Below are positions 46,401 to 58,453 of a DNA stretch of 64,000 nucleotides, piece after piece; within the stretch, counting starts at the first letter, position 1, and the number at the start of each line of letters is the position of its first letter. The notes beneath the pieces are model-generated. The model was not told the DNA's origin, did not search any database, and worked only from the letters and a program-made list of their open reading frames with translations. Position numbers and translations under genes: made by a program. The DNA comes from Mercurialis annua (Eukaryota > Streptophyta > Magnoliopsida > Malpighiales > Euphorbiaceae), in assembly GCF_937616625.2 (NCBI RefSeq), contig NC_065574.1:4154001-4218000 (forward strand), in the 5' to 3' direction.

Positions 46401-46922
46401 ACTCTCAACCTCATAATCAACGCATGATCCAAGACCATGTCTCACAAATCCATTCAGCAATCCATTAGCCCCACCGCGAAACGAGCTTTGAAACCCCAAT
46501 TCGCAGCTCTTTTCTCGATTAATCCTCATCGGAGGACTCGTAGAACACGAAACCGGACCCTGTAACACAGAGATTGGACTCTGATCTCTCTTAACAGAAG
46601 AACCCCCATTAAGATACTTATTACTCGGCGAAAACCGAAACGAACTGCTCAATTCCTTCAAATCCTCCCCTCTATCAAGCCATAACGACCCTAATTCCTC
46701 CCTATCACCGGAAAACGAGCCGTGTTTAACCGTTGAAGATGAAAATAAACAGGATAAACCGCCAATTACCGGTTTTTGTGAAGAGGGTCCACTAGAAGAA
46801 GCTGTGGATGAAGATCTTGAATTCAAATCAAAATCATAGGAGCCATTGATTTGACATGGGTGTGGTGCAGAACACACACTACTGGGTGGACTTGCATACA
46901 AAGCTATGGTCGAAACCGCCAT
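43493..46922 (-). CDS. RSH3: Chloroplast RelA/SpoT homolog of the RSH2/RSH3 type, six exons
   Basis: Exons 46922-46236, 46144-45959, 45510-45050, 44656-44498, 44423-44072 and 43795-43493 have GT-AG junctions and close in frame to 715 aa, the usual RSH2/3 length. The Ser-rich N-terminus ([14 protein letters not shown]) is a likely plastid transit peptide. The HD domain shows His240, LLHD (264-265) and ADRLHNM (334-340), but TIDD in place of the EDT of active hydrolases. The (p)ppGpp synthetase domain is intact: [13 protein letters not shown] (from 431), [24 protein letters not shown] and AAHWRYK. A C-terminal TGS-like region follows. There is no EF-hand, so it is not CRSH. The product makes (p)ppGpp from ATP and GTP or GDP, the plastid alarmone that slows chloroplast gene expression. 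RSH2 versus RSH3 cannot be told apart with confidence; position next to TAF9 favours RSH3. Confidence 0.93.
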
Positions 46923-48091
46923 GAATAATCAGATTTTTTTTTATTTTTTGAAGCAGACCGAGAAAACCCAATTCAATTCAATCAAATTTAAGAAAGACCC
47001 AGAAATTAATTTTAAGAAACGAATTCGTTAACGGATCTAATTGGGTTAGAAAATGGTTAAGGAACCTAATTTGAGTTTTATAAGCAACTAAATTGAAAAA
47101 TTGAAGGAAGTGTATTTACAAATTTATACAGATTGGTTAGGATTTACAAGGAAATTAAGCCGTAAAATTGAAGGGAAAATTGAAAAAGAAGAGTCAAAGA
47201 CGATGGGAATTCGTAGTGTTAGAGAGAAACAGCGACGAAAGTTTCGTTGTTTTATTTTTTGTATTTGGATTGATTTTTGGGTTGTGTCATTCTCATTCTC
47301 TCGTCTCCGTTCTTTATTAATTGCTTTGCGGCCATGGAAAGAAATTGTTAATGTACTGAAATGTCCTCTGTTAATAACAGAAATAACGGTTTTGTGCTAT
47401 GGATATTTTCACAATTAGGGAGTATTGAAGAAGAAACTAAGTAGAGCAATTTTTTGTTTATTTTTACAAGTAAATTATTCTTTGTTTTTATGAAATTTTA
47501 TGTTTTATATGATATGTATTTTGTGGTAAAAAAAAACAATAATCAAGCTCTATAAAAAAGAAATCCTAGCCTAAATTTGAGATATACTTACAAAACTATG
47601 ACAAACTAGGTCCAATTAATTTAAATAAGCTAGTTGTATTCATTTTCCTTATTTAAATTTAGTTAAATAGTTTTATATTGAATGTTCATATTTCCTCGTC
47701 CACAATTATTAATCGACCAGTTTATACTTCCAACGTTTTAAATTATAAATTTGCTATTATTTTTAATAGTTAATCACATAAATATCTATAATATATTTCA
47801 TTAAATTAATTTTGTTGAACTAAATTAAATTAATTATAATTTTAATAGTAACAATGATTAATAATATTTTCTATTTATATATGATTTAAAAATATCATTA
47901 GTGCTATATATTTTTCATTTTAATTTATTTTAAAAATAGTTATGGGATTTATGAGAATTACATTAAGTTAGACATGCTAAAGTTATTTTAGTTGACTATA
48001 AAGATTAATTTTTATATATATGTACATGTAAGTTAAATAAATTAATTATTTGTGGGTGGAGTAATACTACTATTAATTATGTTTATTTTAA
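46923..48091. other. RSH upstream region and spacer
   Basis: Positions 46923-47440 are less AT-rich and probably contain the RSH leader and promoter, perhaps with a leader intron. The plus-strand ORF at 47101-47418 has no family match and is probably chance. From 47450 to 48091 the sequence is AT-rich with nothing recognised. Confidence 0.45.
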
Positions 48092-49264
48092 GGCTAAATT
48101 ACCAAAAAATGCCAAACCTATACGTTTTGTGTCAATTATAGCCAAACCTTTAAAAATCACCAGATTTAGCCAAACCTTATATGTTCTGTTTCTTTTTTAG
48201 CCATTTTTGAATCGAACCGGTTTTTCTGACACCGTGTCGTCCACGTCACCGCCAACTAAGCAATTGGCTGACATAACAGCTGAAATATTTAAATAAGGTT
48301 TGGCTATAACTGACACAAAAGAAATAGGTTTGGTATTTTTAGGTGAATACAAATAATTTTAAATTCAAACCATTTTTAAAATTTAATAATTAGTAAATTA
48401 ATCATATCATTTATAAAATTTATATATATTTAAAAAAATTAATATTTCCTATTTAATACTAATTAAAATTAATTTTAATTTTTTTATTAAACCTAATTAA
48501 ATCTAATATATTTTAATGAATATGAAATTAAAAAAAATGAATTAATGTTGAATTAAATTTGGTGAAAGTGTTTAATGTTCATGATGATTTTAAACTTGAT
48601 TTATTATTTTTAATGTTGTTGAGATCTTATTATAACTGAGTTTAGGTAATAAATAAAATAGTTATGTGTAAATTAAGGTAAGATTTTGGCTATACCGAGT
48701 AAAATGACATATGCGTTTATGCTTATAAACATCATGACGAACAATTGGGTCTCAAACGACGGCGATGTCAACGAACGGAAATTTAAAAAAAAACTAAGAT
48801 GAATATGACATTTTTTGTTTTTAATAGAATTTAAATTAATTACATATCCATCAAATATGTAAAAACAATTTATTAGAATTAATTAAATTTAGTAGAAAAA
48901 AAGATTAATTTTAATTAGCGTTAAATAAAAATATTATTTTTTAAATATATATGAATTTTATTATAATATAATTAATCATTTAATTATTTAATTTTAAAAT
49001 TAGTTTTATTCACCAAAAAATACCAAAACTATGCATTTTGTGTCAGTTATAGCTAAACTTTATTTAAATATTTCAGTTGTCATGCCAGCCAATTGCTTAG
49101 TTGGCGGTGACGTGGAGGACACGGTGTCAGAAAAACCGGTTCGATTCAAAAATGGCTAAAAAAGAAACAGAACATATAAGGTTTGGCTAAATCTGGTGAT
49201 TTTTAAAGGTTTGGCTATAATTGACACAAAACGTATAGGTTTTGTATTTTTTGGTGATTAAGCC
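48092..49264. mobile_element. Foldback MULE-type element with arms of about 265 bp
   Basis: It starts ggctaaattacc and ends ggtgattaagcc, with a perfect 9-bp duplication ttattttaa (48083-48091 and 49265-49273). The arms 48092-48355 and about 49005-49264 are near-complementary, including 'tgacaccgtgtcgtccacgt'. The AT-rich centre (about 48360-49000) has no ORF. The outermost 'ggct' and 'agcc' are shared with the elements at 15017 and 29152. Confidence 0.9.
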
Positions 49265-49385
49265 TTATTTTAATTAGTGCATTTCATTGAGAGCGTCAGC
49301 TACATTTTAGCTACAATGACATTTCCTTAATCAATTCAGTTAATAGTAACATAAAATGTTAATGAAAAGGCAATTAACATAATAA

Positions 49386-49924
49386 GAGCATCTCCAATGG
49401 TATTTTTCAAAATAAAGAGCATCTTTTGTAAAATAAAGAGCATTTTAAAGATAAAGAGTGATATTTAAAATTTTACTACAATGGACTCTTTAATATCATT
49501 TTTTTATTATATATAATTTTAATAATTAATAATAAAATAAAAGTATTAAATAATAATAATATTAAATTAATTTCCTCTCTGATATTAAATTTTATTTTAT
49601 TTTTAAAAAATATTAATAAAATATTAAATATTAATAAAATAATTTTTTTATTTAATTTTTTATTTAATTTTTTATTCAGTTTTTTTACTAAAAGTAAAAA
49701 AAATAATATTTAAAAGTAAAAATAACCACCTTATTTTTTAAAATTTAAAATTTTACTATTTGAAAAATGAAGTAGAGAGTGAAAATGGCTCTCTACATGT
49801 GGAGAGCCATTTTCACTCTCTACTCTAAATATAAAGAATAGAGAGTCCATTGGACTCCTAATTTATTGTCAAACTCTTTAATTTAAAGAGTTTGACAATT
49901 TTAGAGAGTCCATTGGGGATGCTC
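49386..49924. mobile_element. PIF/Harbinger-type (Tourist-like) MITE
   Basis: The ends gagcatctccaatgg / ccattggggatgctc are flanked by TAA (49383-49385 and 49925-49927), the 3-bp target duplication of PIF/Harbinger. It is 539 bp with an AT-rich body and two strong internal palindromes (49772-49823 and about 49868-49896). No ORF. Confidence 0.87.
49772..49823. repeat. Perfect 22-bp-arm palindrome inside the MITE
   Basis: The arms 49772-49793 and 49802-49823 are fully complementary, with an 8-bp loop. If transcribed it would give a miRNA-precursor-like hairpin. Confidence 0.88.
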
Positions 49925-50048
49925 TAAAATAGTTATAAAAGCTAGCGTGGGAATTGGTTTTGGTATTTTGCGGGGCCAATTCAATCATCCAATGATGGTT
50001 TTATTAATTTAATATTTTACATTGCTCTTATCCTCTTACTCTTTATTA

Positions 50049-50308
50049 CTCCCTCCGTCCCGTTTAAGAAATCCCATATTTTATTTTGGGATGTCCCATT
50101 TAAAAAGTCCCATTACTATTTTTAGAATGTTTTTCCATTGAATACCCTATTTTACCCTTATTTTTGTTATCTTAATAGAGCTCCATGGAAAATTCCACTA
50201 TCATTAATAGGGGCAAAACATGAAAAAACATGAAAAGACAAAGATAATTAATGTTTTCTTAATCTGTGTGTAAAGTCAAATGGGACTTCTAAAATGGGAC
50301 AGAGGGAG
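50049..50308. mobile_element. Stowaway-type MITE, copy 3
   Basis: 260 bp with ctccctccgtccc / gggacagagggag ends flanked by TA. It matches copy 1 (8944-9203) along its full length in the same orientation with scattered substitutions. The right terminus has one change (acagaggg for acggaggg). Confidence 0.9.
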
Positions 50309-53300
50309 TATTTATTTAAATATTGTGTAGCTTTCTTAATCTTCTCTTAACTGTTCTAATTTAATTAATCAACATTTGAACTCAGTTGATTTGTGCTTTA
50401 GCTTTTGGATAACATCCAGCAGGATATGGGTCCACTTATGGATATTTATCATCATCACTAAATATGCTTATCTATTTCTTATTTTCATTACTTTTTTATT
50501 GTTTTGTAATTTTATTTAATAAGCATTGTGTACAAGAACTATTTGAGGATACATTATTGAAATGCAAACATTTTAAACTAAATTTATTTAACATATTATA
50601 ACAGTAAAAAAATTTAATTAAATAAGCATCACTATGTTTAACAGTTAACACTTTAGAGAGTTAAGATTTGATTCCTACAGCACTAACATTTTCGAGATTT
50701 GGATCATGTAAGATAGGATAGATTAATCATGTAAAACAAAAAGGACAGAATAAACTATTGGCAGCTCATTATTAAATACTAACTATTTAAAAAATAAATT
50801 TTGCTAAATAGATCTCTTTGGATATAATTTAAATTATGCTTTATATATTTATGAATTGATAGATAATTATTTTTGAAACCTTATAAATTTAATAATTATT
50901 TTCAATTTTTCAAAAGCTGAATTTTCCATTGATAATAAAGATTACAAAAATAAAATCATCGAATAAAATTTTTCTAACCATCAACTATATTTATGGTTCA
51001 TATATTGAAACGAGAATCTTAAAACCACTCGACCCTTTAAATTTTATTTTCAATATGAATCCAGAAATTATATATAATAAGACAAGTAAAATCATCATAT
51101 AAAATAGTTTTAAAACTAATTCAAATACAAAGACATTTTATCTTTTTAAGATCGGGATTTTATCTGATTAAGAGAACTTTTAAATTTTTTTATCGAGTTA
51201 GAAATCTCTCAAATCGAATTAAGAAGAAGAGAATGAAACTTTTATCAATAGACATTTAAAGAAAATCATTGGATAAAACTAGGAGGTGGTGTTTTGGCCA
51301 TCTTTTTTTTTTTAAAATATGGTCCTTTTTAAATATGAAATTTAATTGAATAAAAAACTAAACATTACTATTAGAAGAAGAGAGCAAGTATTGAAAGACG
51401 AAGATGGTGGTTTTTGGCTAAAAAGCATCAAAACTAATTTTTGTTTTGTATTTTTAGAGAAAAGAAAAAAAAAACTTTAGGAAAAAAATTAAATCTTTTA
51501 AATTAGCCATAATTTAAAATTTTGTTTATACTATTATTTTATGATTGTAGTAATATTTTTCAATACATTAAGTATTATTAAATTAATGTTTTAAAAAGTA
51601 AACAATTCTTTTTATCTTTACAAAGAATAAATGAACTATGCAAGTCACGTTTGGAAAAATAACACTTTCTTCTTAACAAGTGAATTTTTTTATTAAATAA
51701 AATAATTTTAAATGACGGTTAATAGAAGATACTAGTAGTAGTTCAAATTGTCAACTACGTTAAAAATATACAGTTTAACATAACTATTTAAATTAAAATA
51801 ATAAATTTAATTACTTCAACATAACTATTTTAATTAAAATAAGAAATTTATTTATTATTATGAAACGGATGAACTATAATTGGTATTTATAATTAAATTT
51901 TTACAACATATTTTCTATAAGTCAATACATTAAATTTTCATAAAAATTTAAAAAGTACTATGTTAATGTCAACTAATCTCATTTTAGTTATAAATTATAA
52001 ATTTATTTATTTTATTGGAAACAATTATTATAATGTTGATGTTTCAAGTTAAGTATGGATAAGAAATTAAATTTTAAATCCCTTTTAGATCAGAAATAAC
52101 TAAAATTACATATATATTTATAATAAAATATATACATTGCTTTAAATATACTCCCTCCGGTCCATAATATTTGTCGCATTTGATAAATGTTTTTAGTCCA
52201 TAATATATGTCATATTATAATATCAAGAAAGCATTAATTGATATTTTTCCATATTTGCCCCCCATTAATTTATTGAAAGAATATAATAAACAAATGAAAA
52301 TGGTAGTCATAAACGTAAACAAGTTTCAATGTAGGGTTAACTTAGTAAAAGTGTTTACAAATTAAGACATATTAATTGTTTTTTAGTTTTTGTGCTAAAG
52401 TCAAATACGATAAACATTATAAACCGGAGGTAGTATAAAATATGTCAACAAAAAATATGATTTAGATATTTATTAGATTGAAATGAATTGTATCAATAAT
52501 TAGCAATTAGTATCCTTTACTCAACAGTGGTTAAGAAGGCAAAATGTACAAAAAGAATGCGAGAGAGACATTTGAATGGTAAATGAGTCGCATTTCAATC
52601 AACCAATTACACACGTAACAATTCATTTAGCACAATATTATCAAACTTCATATATAACTTTTTTTTAATCCATCAACTTTTACTAAATCAAATGTGAAAC
52701 ATTAATATTTATACAAAAAATTAAAATAATATTAAATCCAATAACGTGGTATAACAGACATCACTGTTTAATTCACATATTTATTTATAAAAATTAAAAA
52801 TAAATTATCAAACTTTGTCGCTAAAAAACTACAATCCTCTTTCAAACTTTTACATCCACCGCACATTTATTTACGGCATCATATAGTGCATTTTTAACAT
52901 CTGATTCAACTTTAATCTGACAAACTCTTCATAGAAAGGAGACGATAAATAATATACAAAAAATGACAAAATAAAACTTGAAAAAAGATAAGTAATAAAA
53001 TGCAACATCAACAAAATATTTTAATCTTGAAAAGTCTTCGATCTGTCGTCAACTATTGATTCGTGATAAATTGAATCGATAGACATGCTATCATTGAATT
53101 TTAATCAATCAGAAAATGAAAAAGATATGGCTATTTATTAAATTTTAAAAGACTAAAACAACATAAAAATGATGGATGATACCATCAATAAAAGAAATAA
53201 ATAGTTAACGACTGCGACAAAGGCTAAATTTTTATTTTTTTAGAGAAAGTAGAAGTTGATGTGAAAAACCGAAAACAAAATTCTATCTCAAATAGAACTT

Positions 53301-53887
53301 TAATATTCCTTTTAGCATATATCATGATTATATTAAATTATGTGTGTATAGATCCAATCTAATTTTAAATATATATTCTTTCCGGTTAGTAAAACAGACA
53401 ATTTCTAATTTCTAATTTATAATTTCTATAAAAATAAAAATAATTTAAATTAGTTTCTCTTTATATCTGAAATTTAGTTATTTGTATATTAGCGACGCTA
53501 CGAGCTTCCATTGAATGTTTAAATAACCACTTTCGAATACGTTAGGGTTATTTTTGTGCCAATAAAAACATTAGTAGTTTAAGCGAGATTACGTGAAAAC
53601 ATTAGGGCTACTTTTGCACTTTCCCCCCTAAAAATGCTACAGTGGCACTGTTGATAATTACTAGAAGGACGAGGGCAGTAACTCACTTCAATAGGTTTCT
53701 CTAGAACTTCTGTGACTACAACTTTGATAAATTAATTCCTTATCAATTTTTCTGAATCTTTGTCTTTTTATGTTAAAATGTAGGTTCCGTGATGTAATTC
53801 TCCATCACCCACCAACGTGGCGTGATTTGATCAGCCTAACAACGCCACATGGTCAACTCGCGGCACCTACACTTGTATTCTTCTACG
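50309..53887. other. AT-rich intergenic tract, no gene seen
   Basis: Apart from the Stowaway MITE at 52151-52433 there is only AT-rich sequence with no convincing ORF. From about 53640 to 53887 base composition becomes more balanced ('caacgccacatggtcaactcg'), and the same composition resumes after the MITE at 54079-54240. This may be an old gene fragment, but I could not identify it. Confidence 0.45.
52151..52433. mobile_element. Stowaway-type MITE, copy 4
   Basis: The ends ctccctccggtccataata / tattataaaccggaggtag are imperfectly inverted and flanked by TA. The 'ataatatttgtcgcatttg' arm is mirrored by 'caaatacgataaacattat'. 283 bp; an older, more diverged subfamily. Confidence 0.8.
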
Positions 53888-54069
53888 GAAAAATTATTGC
53901 ACACAACCGTTGCGCCATGTCATTCGTGCAACAAACCAATTGTGCGTTAGTCATGTGGAAAATTGAATGATAAAAAAAATAAGTAATAATTAAAAGATTC
54001 CCTATCGCAAATGCTCATTGGCTTGATGTAAAAATGACGTGGCGCAACGGTTGCATGAGATAAACACTC
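53888..54069. mobile_element. Mutator-type MITE, intact sister of 1286-2958
   Basis: 182 bp in reverse orientation to the first copy, starting gaaaaattattgc and ending gataaacactc. A perfect 9-bp duplication tcttctacg flanks it (53879-53887 and 54070-54078). It gives the unoccupied structure from which the hAT insertion point in the first copy can be read. Confidence 0.93.
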
Positions 54070-54078
54070 TCTTCTACG

Positions 54079-55598
54079 GCTATTAGGTGAGGATTCGGTC
54101 ACAGACTGTCACGCTCCTTGCACGAGTTTATTAGAACTGAAGATTCTCTGCATCCGCTAACACTAGCGGACAGAATATGGACCGTTGATTTATCGGAAAT
54201 CCGTGCAGGAGTTACTCTATGAATCAAAAATATCTTATTTGTTTCTTTGTGATTGGGTAATGTCGGTATGAATCTGAATCTGGAAAGTCAAAAGTCAATA
54301 GTTATTGTGAGAACAGTTGTTTGCCTGCTTTGGGTCACTATGAAATATTGAAATTCATTTATAAATAAAATAAAATTTTAAATTTAAGTCAAAATAGAAC
54401 CTAAATTGGGAAGAGCATGATTAGTTTAGAAATGCAATTGGCTAATAATTTAGATTATCTTCTTTAAAAAATAGTGATTAAAAATCTAACAAATTGACAA
54501 AGTAAGTTTTGTATAAGGATTAATTAGAGGGGGCAATTTGTGTTAACGCATTATAAATTTGTCGTTTATTCATTTAGAAATAAATATTTTTTAAATTCGA
54601 TATGACATGTTTCATTAATCGTGTTAAGATGACAAATTCTAGTATAACACATATATATATAATGGATTAATAAATGTTGAACTGTCTATTTCATTAATAA
54701 ACTGTAATATTTAAAATTGTTATTATTAAGTATATAATAATAAAGGAATATATTAATTAAAATTTTGTTAATTTCATGAACTTGTTGAATTGAATGTCAT
54801 GACGATCAAATTCGACTAAATAATTGATCGTACTCAACTCTATTAATATTGAGCCGATTTAAATATATTTTGAATTAATTTTAAATATCATTAATATTTG
54901 TCTCAATCACATTTTTTTAATATATATGGTAATTATATTTTAGAGCTCAATACAGATTAAAAGTTATAATCCAATTAAGATATAGTAATAATTAATAATT
55001 TAATTAAGAGTGTAAAATTCATGCAAGACTTGTACCATATTATCTTTATAATAGAGTGATAAATACTTGTGAGATTGTAATATTTAATTACTTACTTTTT
55101 CATTATTAAATATTCTAATATTACTAATGCTTTAGTAATTTGTTGTGACACAACCGTAATTCATTCTTTAATCTTTACAACAAAAAGAAAATTAGACCAT
55201 AATTTGATGAATTCAGCGGAAGTAATAAAATATGTTGAGCAGAAAACAATTGACATGTGAGCATGAACATTTGCTTGGTTGTTGCTTATGATTAGCGGAG
55301 CGTTGTTGAAACGTGCAAGCTAAATGCGTGCATGCGTTGAAACGTGAAGTTTTGGGTTGTTTGTTTGTGTCCCTCCATTTACGGGCCTCGATTAATTATT
55401 CACATTTCTCATACTAACAAAAAGTTTTAATTTATATTTGAAAAAATATTTTTCAAAAAAAAATGCAATAGCATATTAAAGTATACAAAACCAAAGACCC
55501 AACAATTTATATGGCACTTGAATTTTAAAATATAAACATTATATGATAAGTAATCATTGATAGGTAAAATCTAAAATTATATAAAATATATAAAAAAA
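54079..55598. other. Intergenic, nothing recognised
   Basis: A moderately balanced stretch to about 54260 continues the pre-MITE sequence. The rest is AT-rich with no ORF of note. Confidence 0.45.
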
Positions 55599-56048
55599 GG
55601 GTTAAGGTCTGAAAAACTACCGACCTTTCAATTTTTTTTCAATAGCACCCTCACCTTGTAATTTTTTCAATAGCACCCTATTTTGTATTTTTGACTTTCA
55701 ATAACACTCTAAAGTAAAAAAATTAGATGATTTGATTGCTATAAGGATGAAAATTTTCAAAAAACTAAATTTAAAGGTGAAATCATACTTTTTTCTACTT
55801 GTACACTTTTAAACAAGTCTTTTAACTTAAAAAAAGTTCAAATAAGTTTTCGATAAATGAGTTTAATTTGATAATTTATGGTGCTATTGAAAGTCAAAAA
55901 TACAAAATAGGGTAAAATTGACTGTTTTACAAGGTCGGGGTGCTATTGAAAGCCAAAAATACGAAATAGGGTGCTATTGAAAAAATTACAAGGTGAGGGT
56001 GCAATTGAAAAAAATTTAAAAGGTCGGTAGTTTTTCAGACCTTAAGCC
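55599..56048. mobile_element. Foldback MULE-type element, copy 2 of the 450-bp family
   Basis: It starts gggttaaggtctgaaaaac and ends agaccttaagcc. A 9-bp duplication ataaaaaaa flanks it (55590-55598 and 56049-56057). It is about 3 bp shorter than copy 1 at 4611-5063 and shares its arms, with the shared centre ('aattagatgatttgattgct') in inverted orientation. Confidence 0.87.
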
Positions 56049-56399
56049 ATAAAAAAATCAAAAACTATGTCAATATTTGTTCCAACACCATTACTTATTT
56101 GAAACATAACAAGAAACGCGACAAATTTTAAGAACCAAGTTTAGACAGAAGCTCGAACAATTTTTTTTAAAGATTATGAGAAGAAGTTTAGGTTGGCTCA
56201 AGAGTCAAGAGGCAAAACACTCCCAGAACCTCGGTCATCAAACTCATAATTATGGCCATTCTAATATAAGAATAAATAATCAAAGGATTCCCGAATTCCA
56301 TTTTGATAAAGTATGATGCAGGTACAAATAGTGAAAAGAAGTTCGGAGCAACAGTGAGGATAGCAAAAAAATCAGGATGGTGCCACAATAGGAACTTTT

Positions 56400-56725
56400 T
56401 CAGCTATTTTTCAATTCATCCGGGATCCAGATATATTGGATTCCTAACTCTTCGAAAGATGATAAAGTGGTGCTTGTGAATAAACTGGAATATTGCAGTT
56501 TTTGAAGGTGATGTCATTCAAGTATCTCAATCAGCAAATTCCGGTGAATGCTCGAAGGCCGCCTGCCGGGGTATTTATCATGATATTTGGCAACAAAGAT
56601 CACTTTTAAGTTATTGTACTTTTCGATACATTAAGAGGGCTAACAAAATAGGAGCCCATAGGCTAGCGCAATCGATTAAAATTTCTTTTCTTTTGTCGTT
56701 TAGCCGACCTTAAGTCTAGTTCTTT
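56400..56725 (+). pseudogene. LINE RNase H-like remnant
   Basis: The plus strand reads 'FEGDVIQVSQSANSGECSKA', 'GIYHDIW' and 'FRYIKRANKIGAHRLAQ', the second half of the RVT_3 domain (E.D...V.........I..DI......F..V.R..N..AH.LA). Only this segment remains and no start is present. Confidence 0.65.
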
Positions 56726-57299
56726 ACCTTATATATCTTTCGAAAAAAACACCAATACATATTTTTTAAAACGCACAAAGTTTACCTCTAAGCTATATTT
56801 CAATAAATAAAATAAAATAAAATTCAAATCATTCAACTCCATGTGGTATGCTTTCCTTCTAAAATATAAAGCCATGTACGTTTAATACTCAAACTATGCG
56901 AGCTTTTAAATTTCACCGGAATTTAGGTTACACTTATAAACACACATTACAGTCAAAATAGATTTTTATACACTTTCGAATACTTCGAGTATACTATTAT
57001 ATTACCTTTTATATATACAACGACCCATGTAAACACCATATTTCTATATCAATTTCAAAATATTCAAGCAAGTTTTAAAAAATATACAAGTCTTCAATTA
57101 ATGGCGATACCAAATAGTCTGAATACAAACTCCTTATTTAAGTTTGATCACATGAATTTGTTCAATTCGATGAATCTTGAATAGTATCACAGTTGAGCTT
57201 CAATCTGCTACTTCTGCAGACCATCTTATGCTCTATGTTTCTGATCAAGATAGTTGCTTACTTGCTGATTAAGCTTCTTCACTTCTCATGACATCAGAG

Positions 57300-57970
57300 A
57301 AAGCAAGTTCCTAGTGTGCCAGCTGTATGCCAGCTGGTATTAGCTGTTAGCAGTTAGGAGTTTGTTAGAGCAGTTATTTTTGTAGCAGATATTTTCTTGA
57401 TAGCTCTATAAATAGCTGATTAAGATCAGTTGAACAATGTATTGAGAAATTTTTCTTCAATCAATATATTTGTTCTTTCTATTTCTTATTATGGTATCAG
57501 AGCTTTTTCTCTCTGTTTTTCTTCACAATTAATCATCTTCTTCCTTGAACTTTCAAGCTATTTTAATGGCGAATTTTACAGTTAGACATGAAGAAAATCT
57601 CTCAAGTCCTTATTTTCTACACCCTAATGAAAATCCATCACTTATTCTTGTTGTAAATGTTCTGGATGAAAGCGATTATCAAGCTTAGTACAGATTGATG
57701 AAAATGGCGATTATCTCCAAAAACAAATATAAATTTGTTGATGGAACAATTACAACTTCAGCAGTAACTGAGTTGATCTTCCTTGCTTGGGAGAGATACA
57801 ACAATATGGTGATATCATGGTTAAACAGGTCAGTGACTCATACTATTGCAGACAATATTTTTTGTATGGATAATGCAGCTGAAATTTGGAAAGATTTAAG
57901 AGATAAATTCTCTACGAATTTTTGGGAAATTTATAACGGTAAAAACTCTTTCTTTTTATTAAATTATTAA
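57300..57970 (+). pseudogene. Ty1/Copia 5' fragment: part of LTR, primer-binding site, gag start
   Basis: tggtatcagagc (57492-57503) is the usual initiator-Met primer-binding site of plant Copia elements and follows LTR-like sequence with 'ctataaatag' at about 57402. Gag begins at 57566 (MANFTVRHEENLSSPYFLHPNENPSLILV) and continues KNKYKFVDGTI, AWERYNNMVISWL, AAEIWKDLRDKFS, the Copia gag (UBN2-type) N-terminus. A TAG at 57686-57688 breaks it, and it stops at 57970, where organelle-like DNA begins. No pol. Confidence 0.82.
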
Positions 57971-58009
57971 AGTAAAATTCAAAAAAAAATTCAAAAATGA
58001 AAGTTAAAA

Positions 58010-58440
<431 letters not shown>

Positions 58441-58453
58441 CAATGCCCACAAG

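Noticed and set aside
47101..47418. 105-codon ORF upstream of the RSH gene
   Set aside because: Probably the complement of the RSH leader region; no recognisable protein family.
53640..54240. Balanced-composition stretch as a possible gene
   Set aside because: No continuous frame or motif could be supported once the MITE at 53888-54069 is removed.
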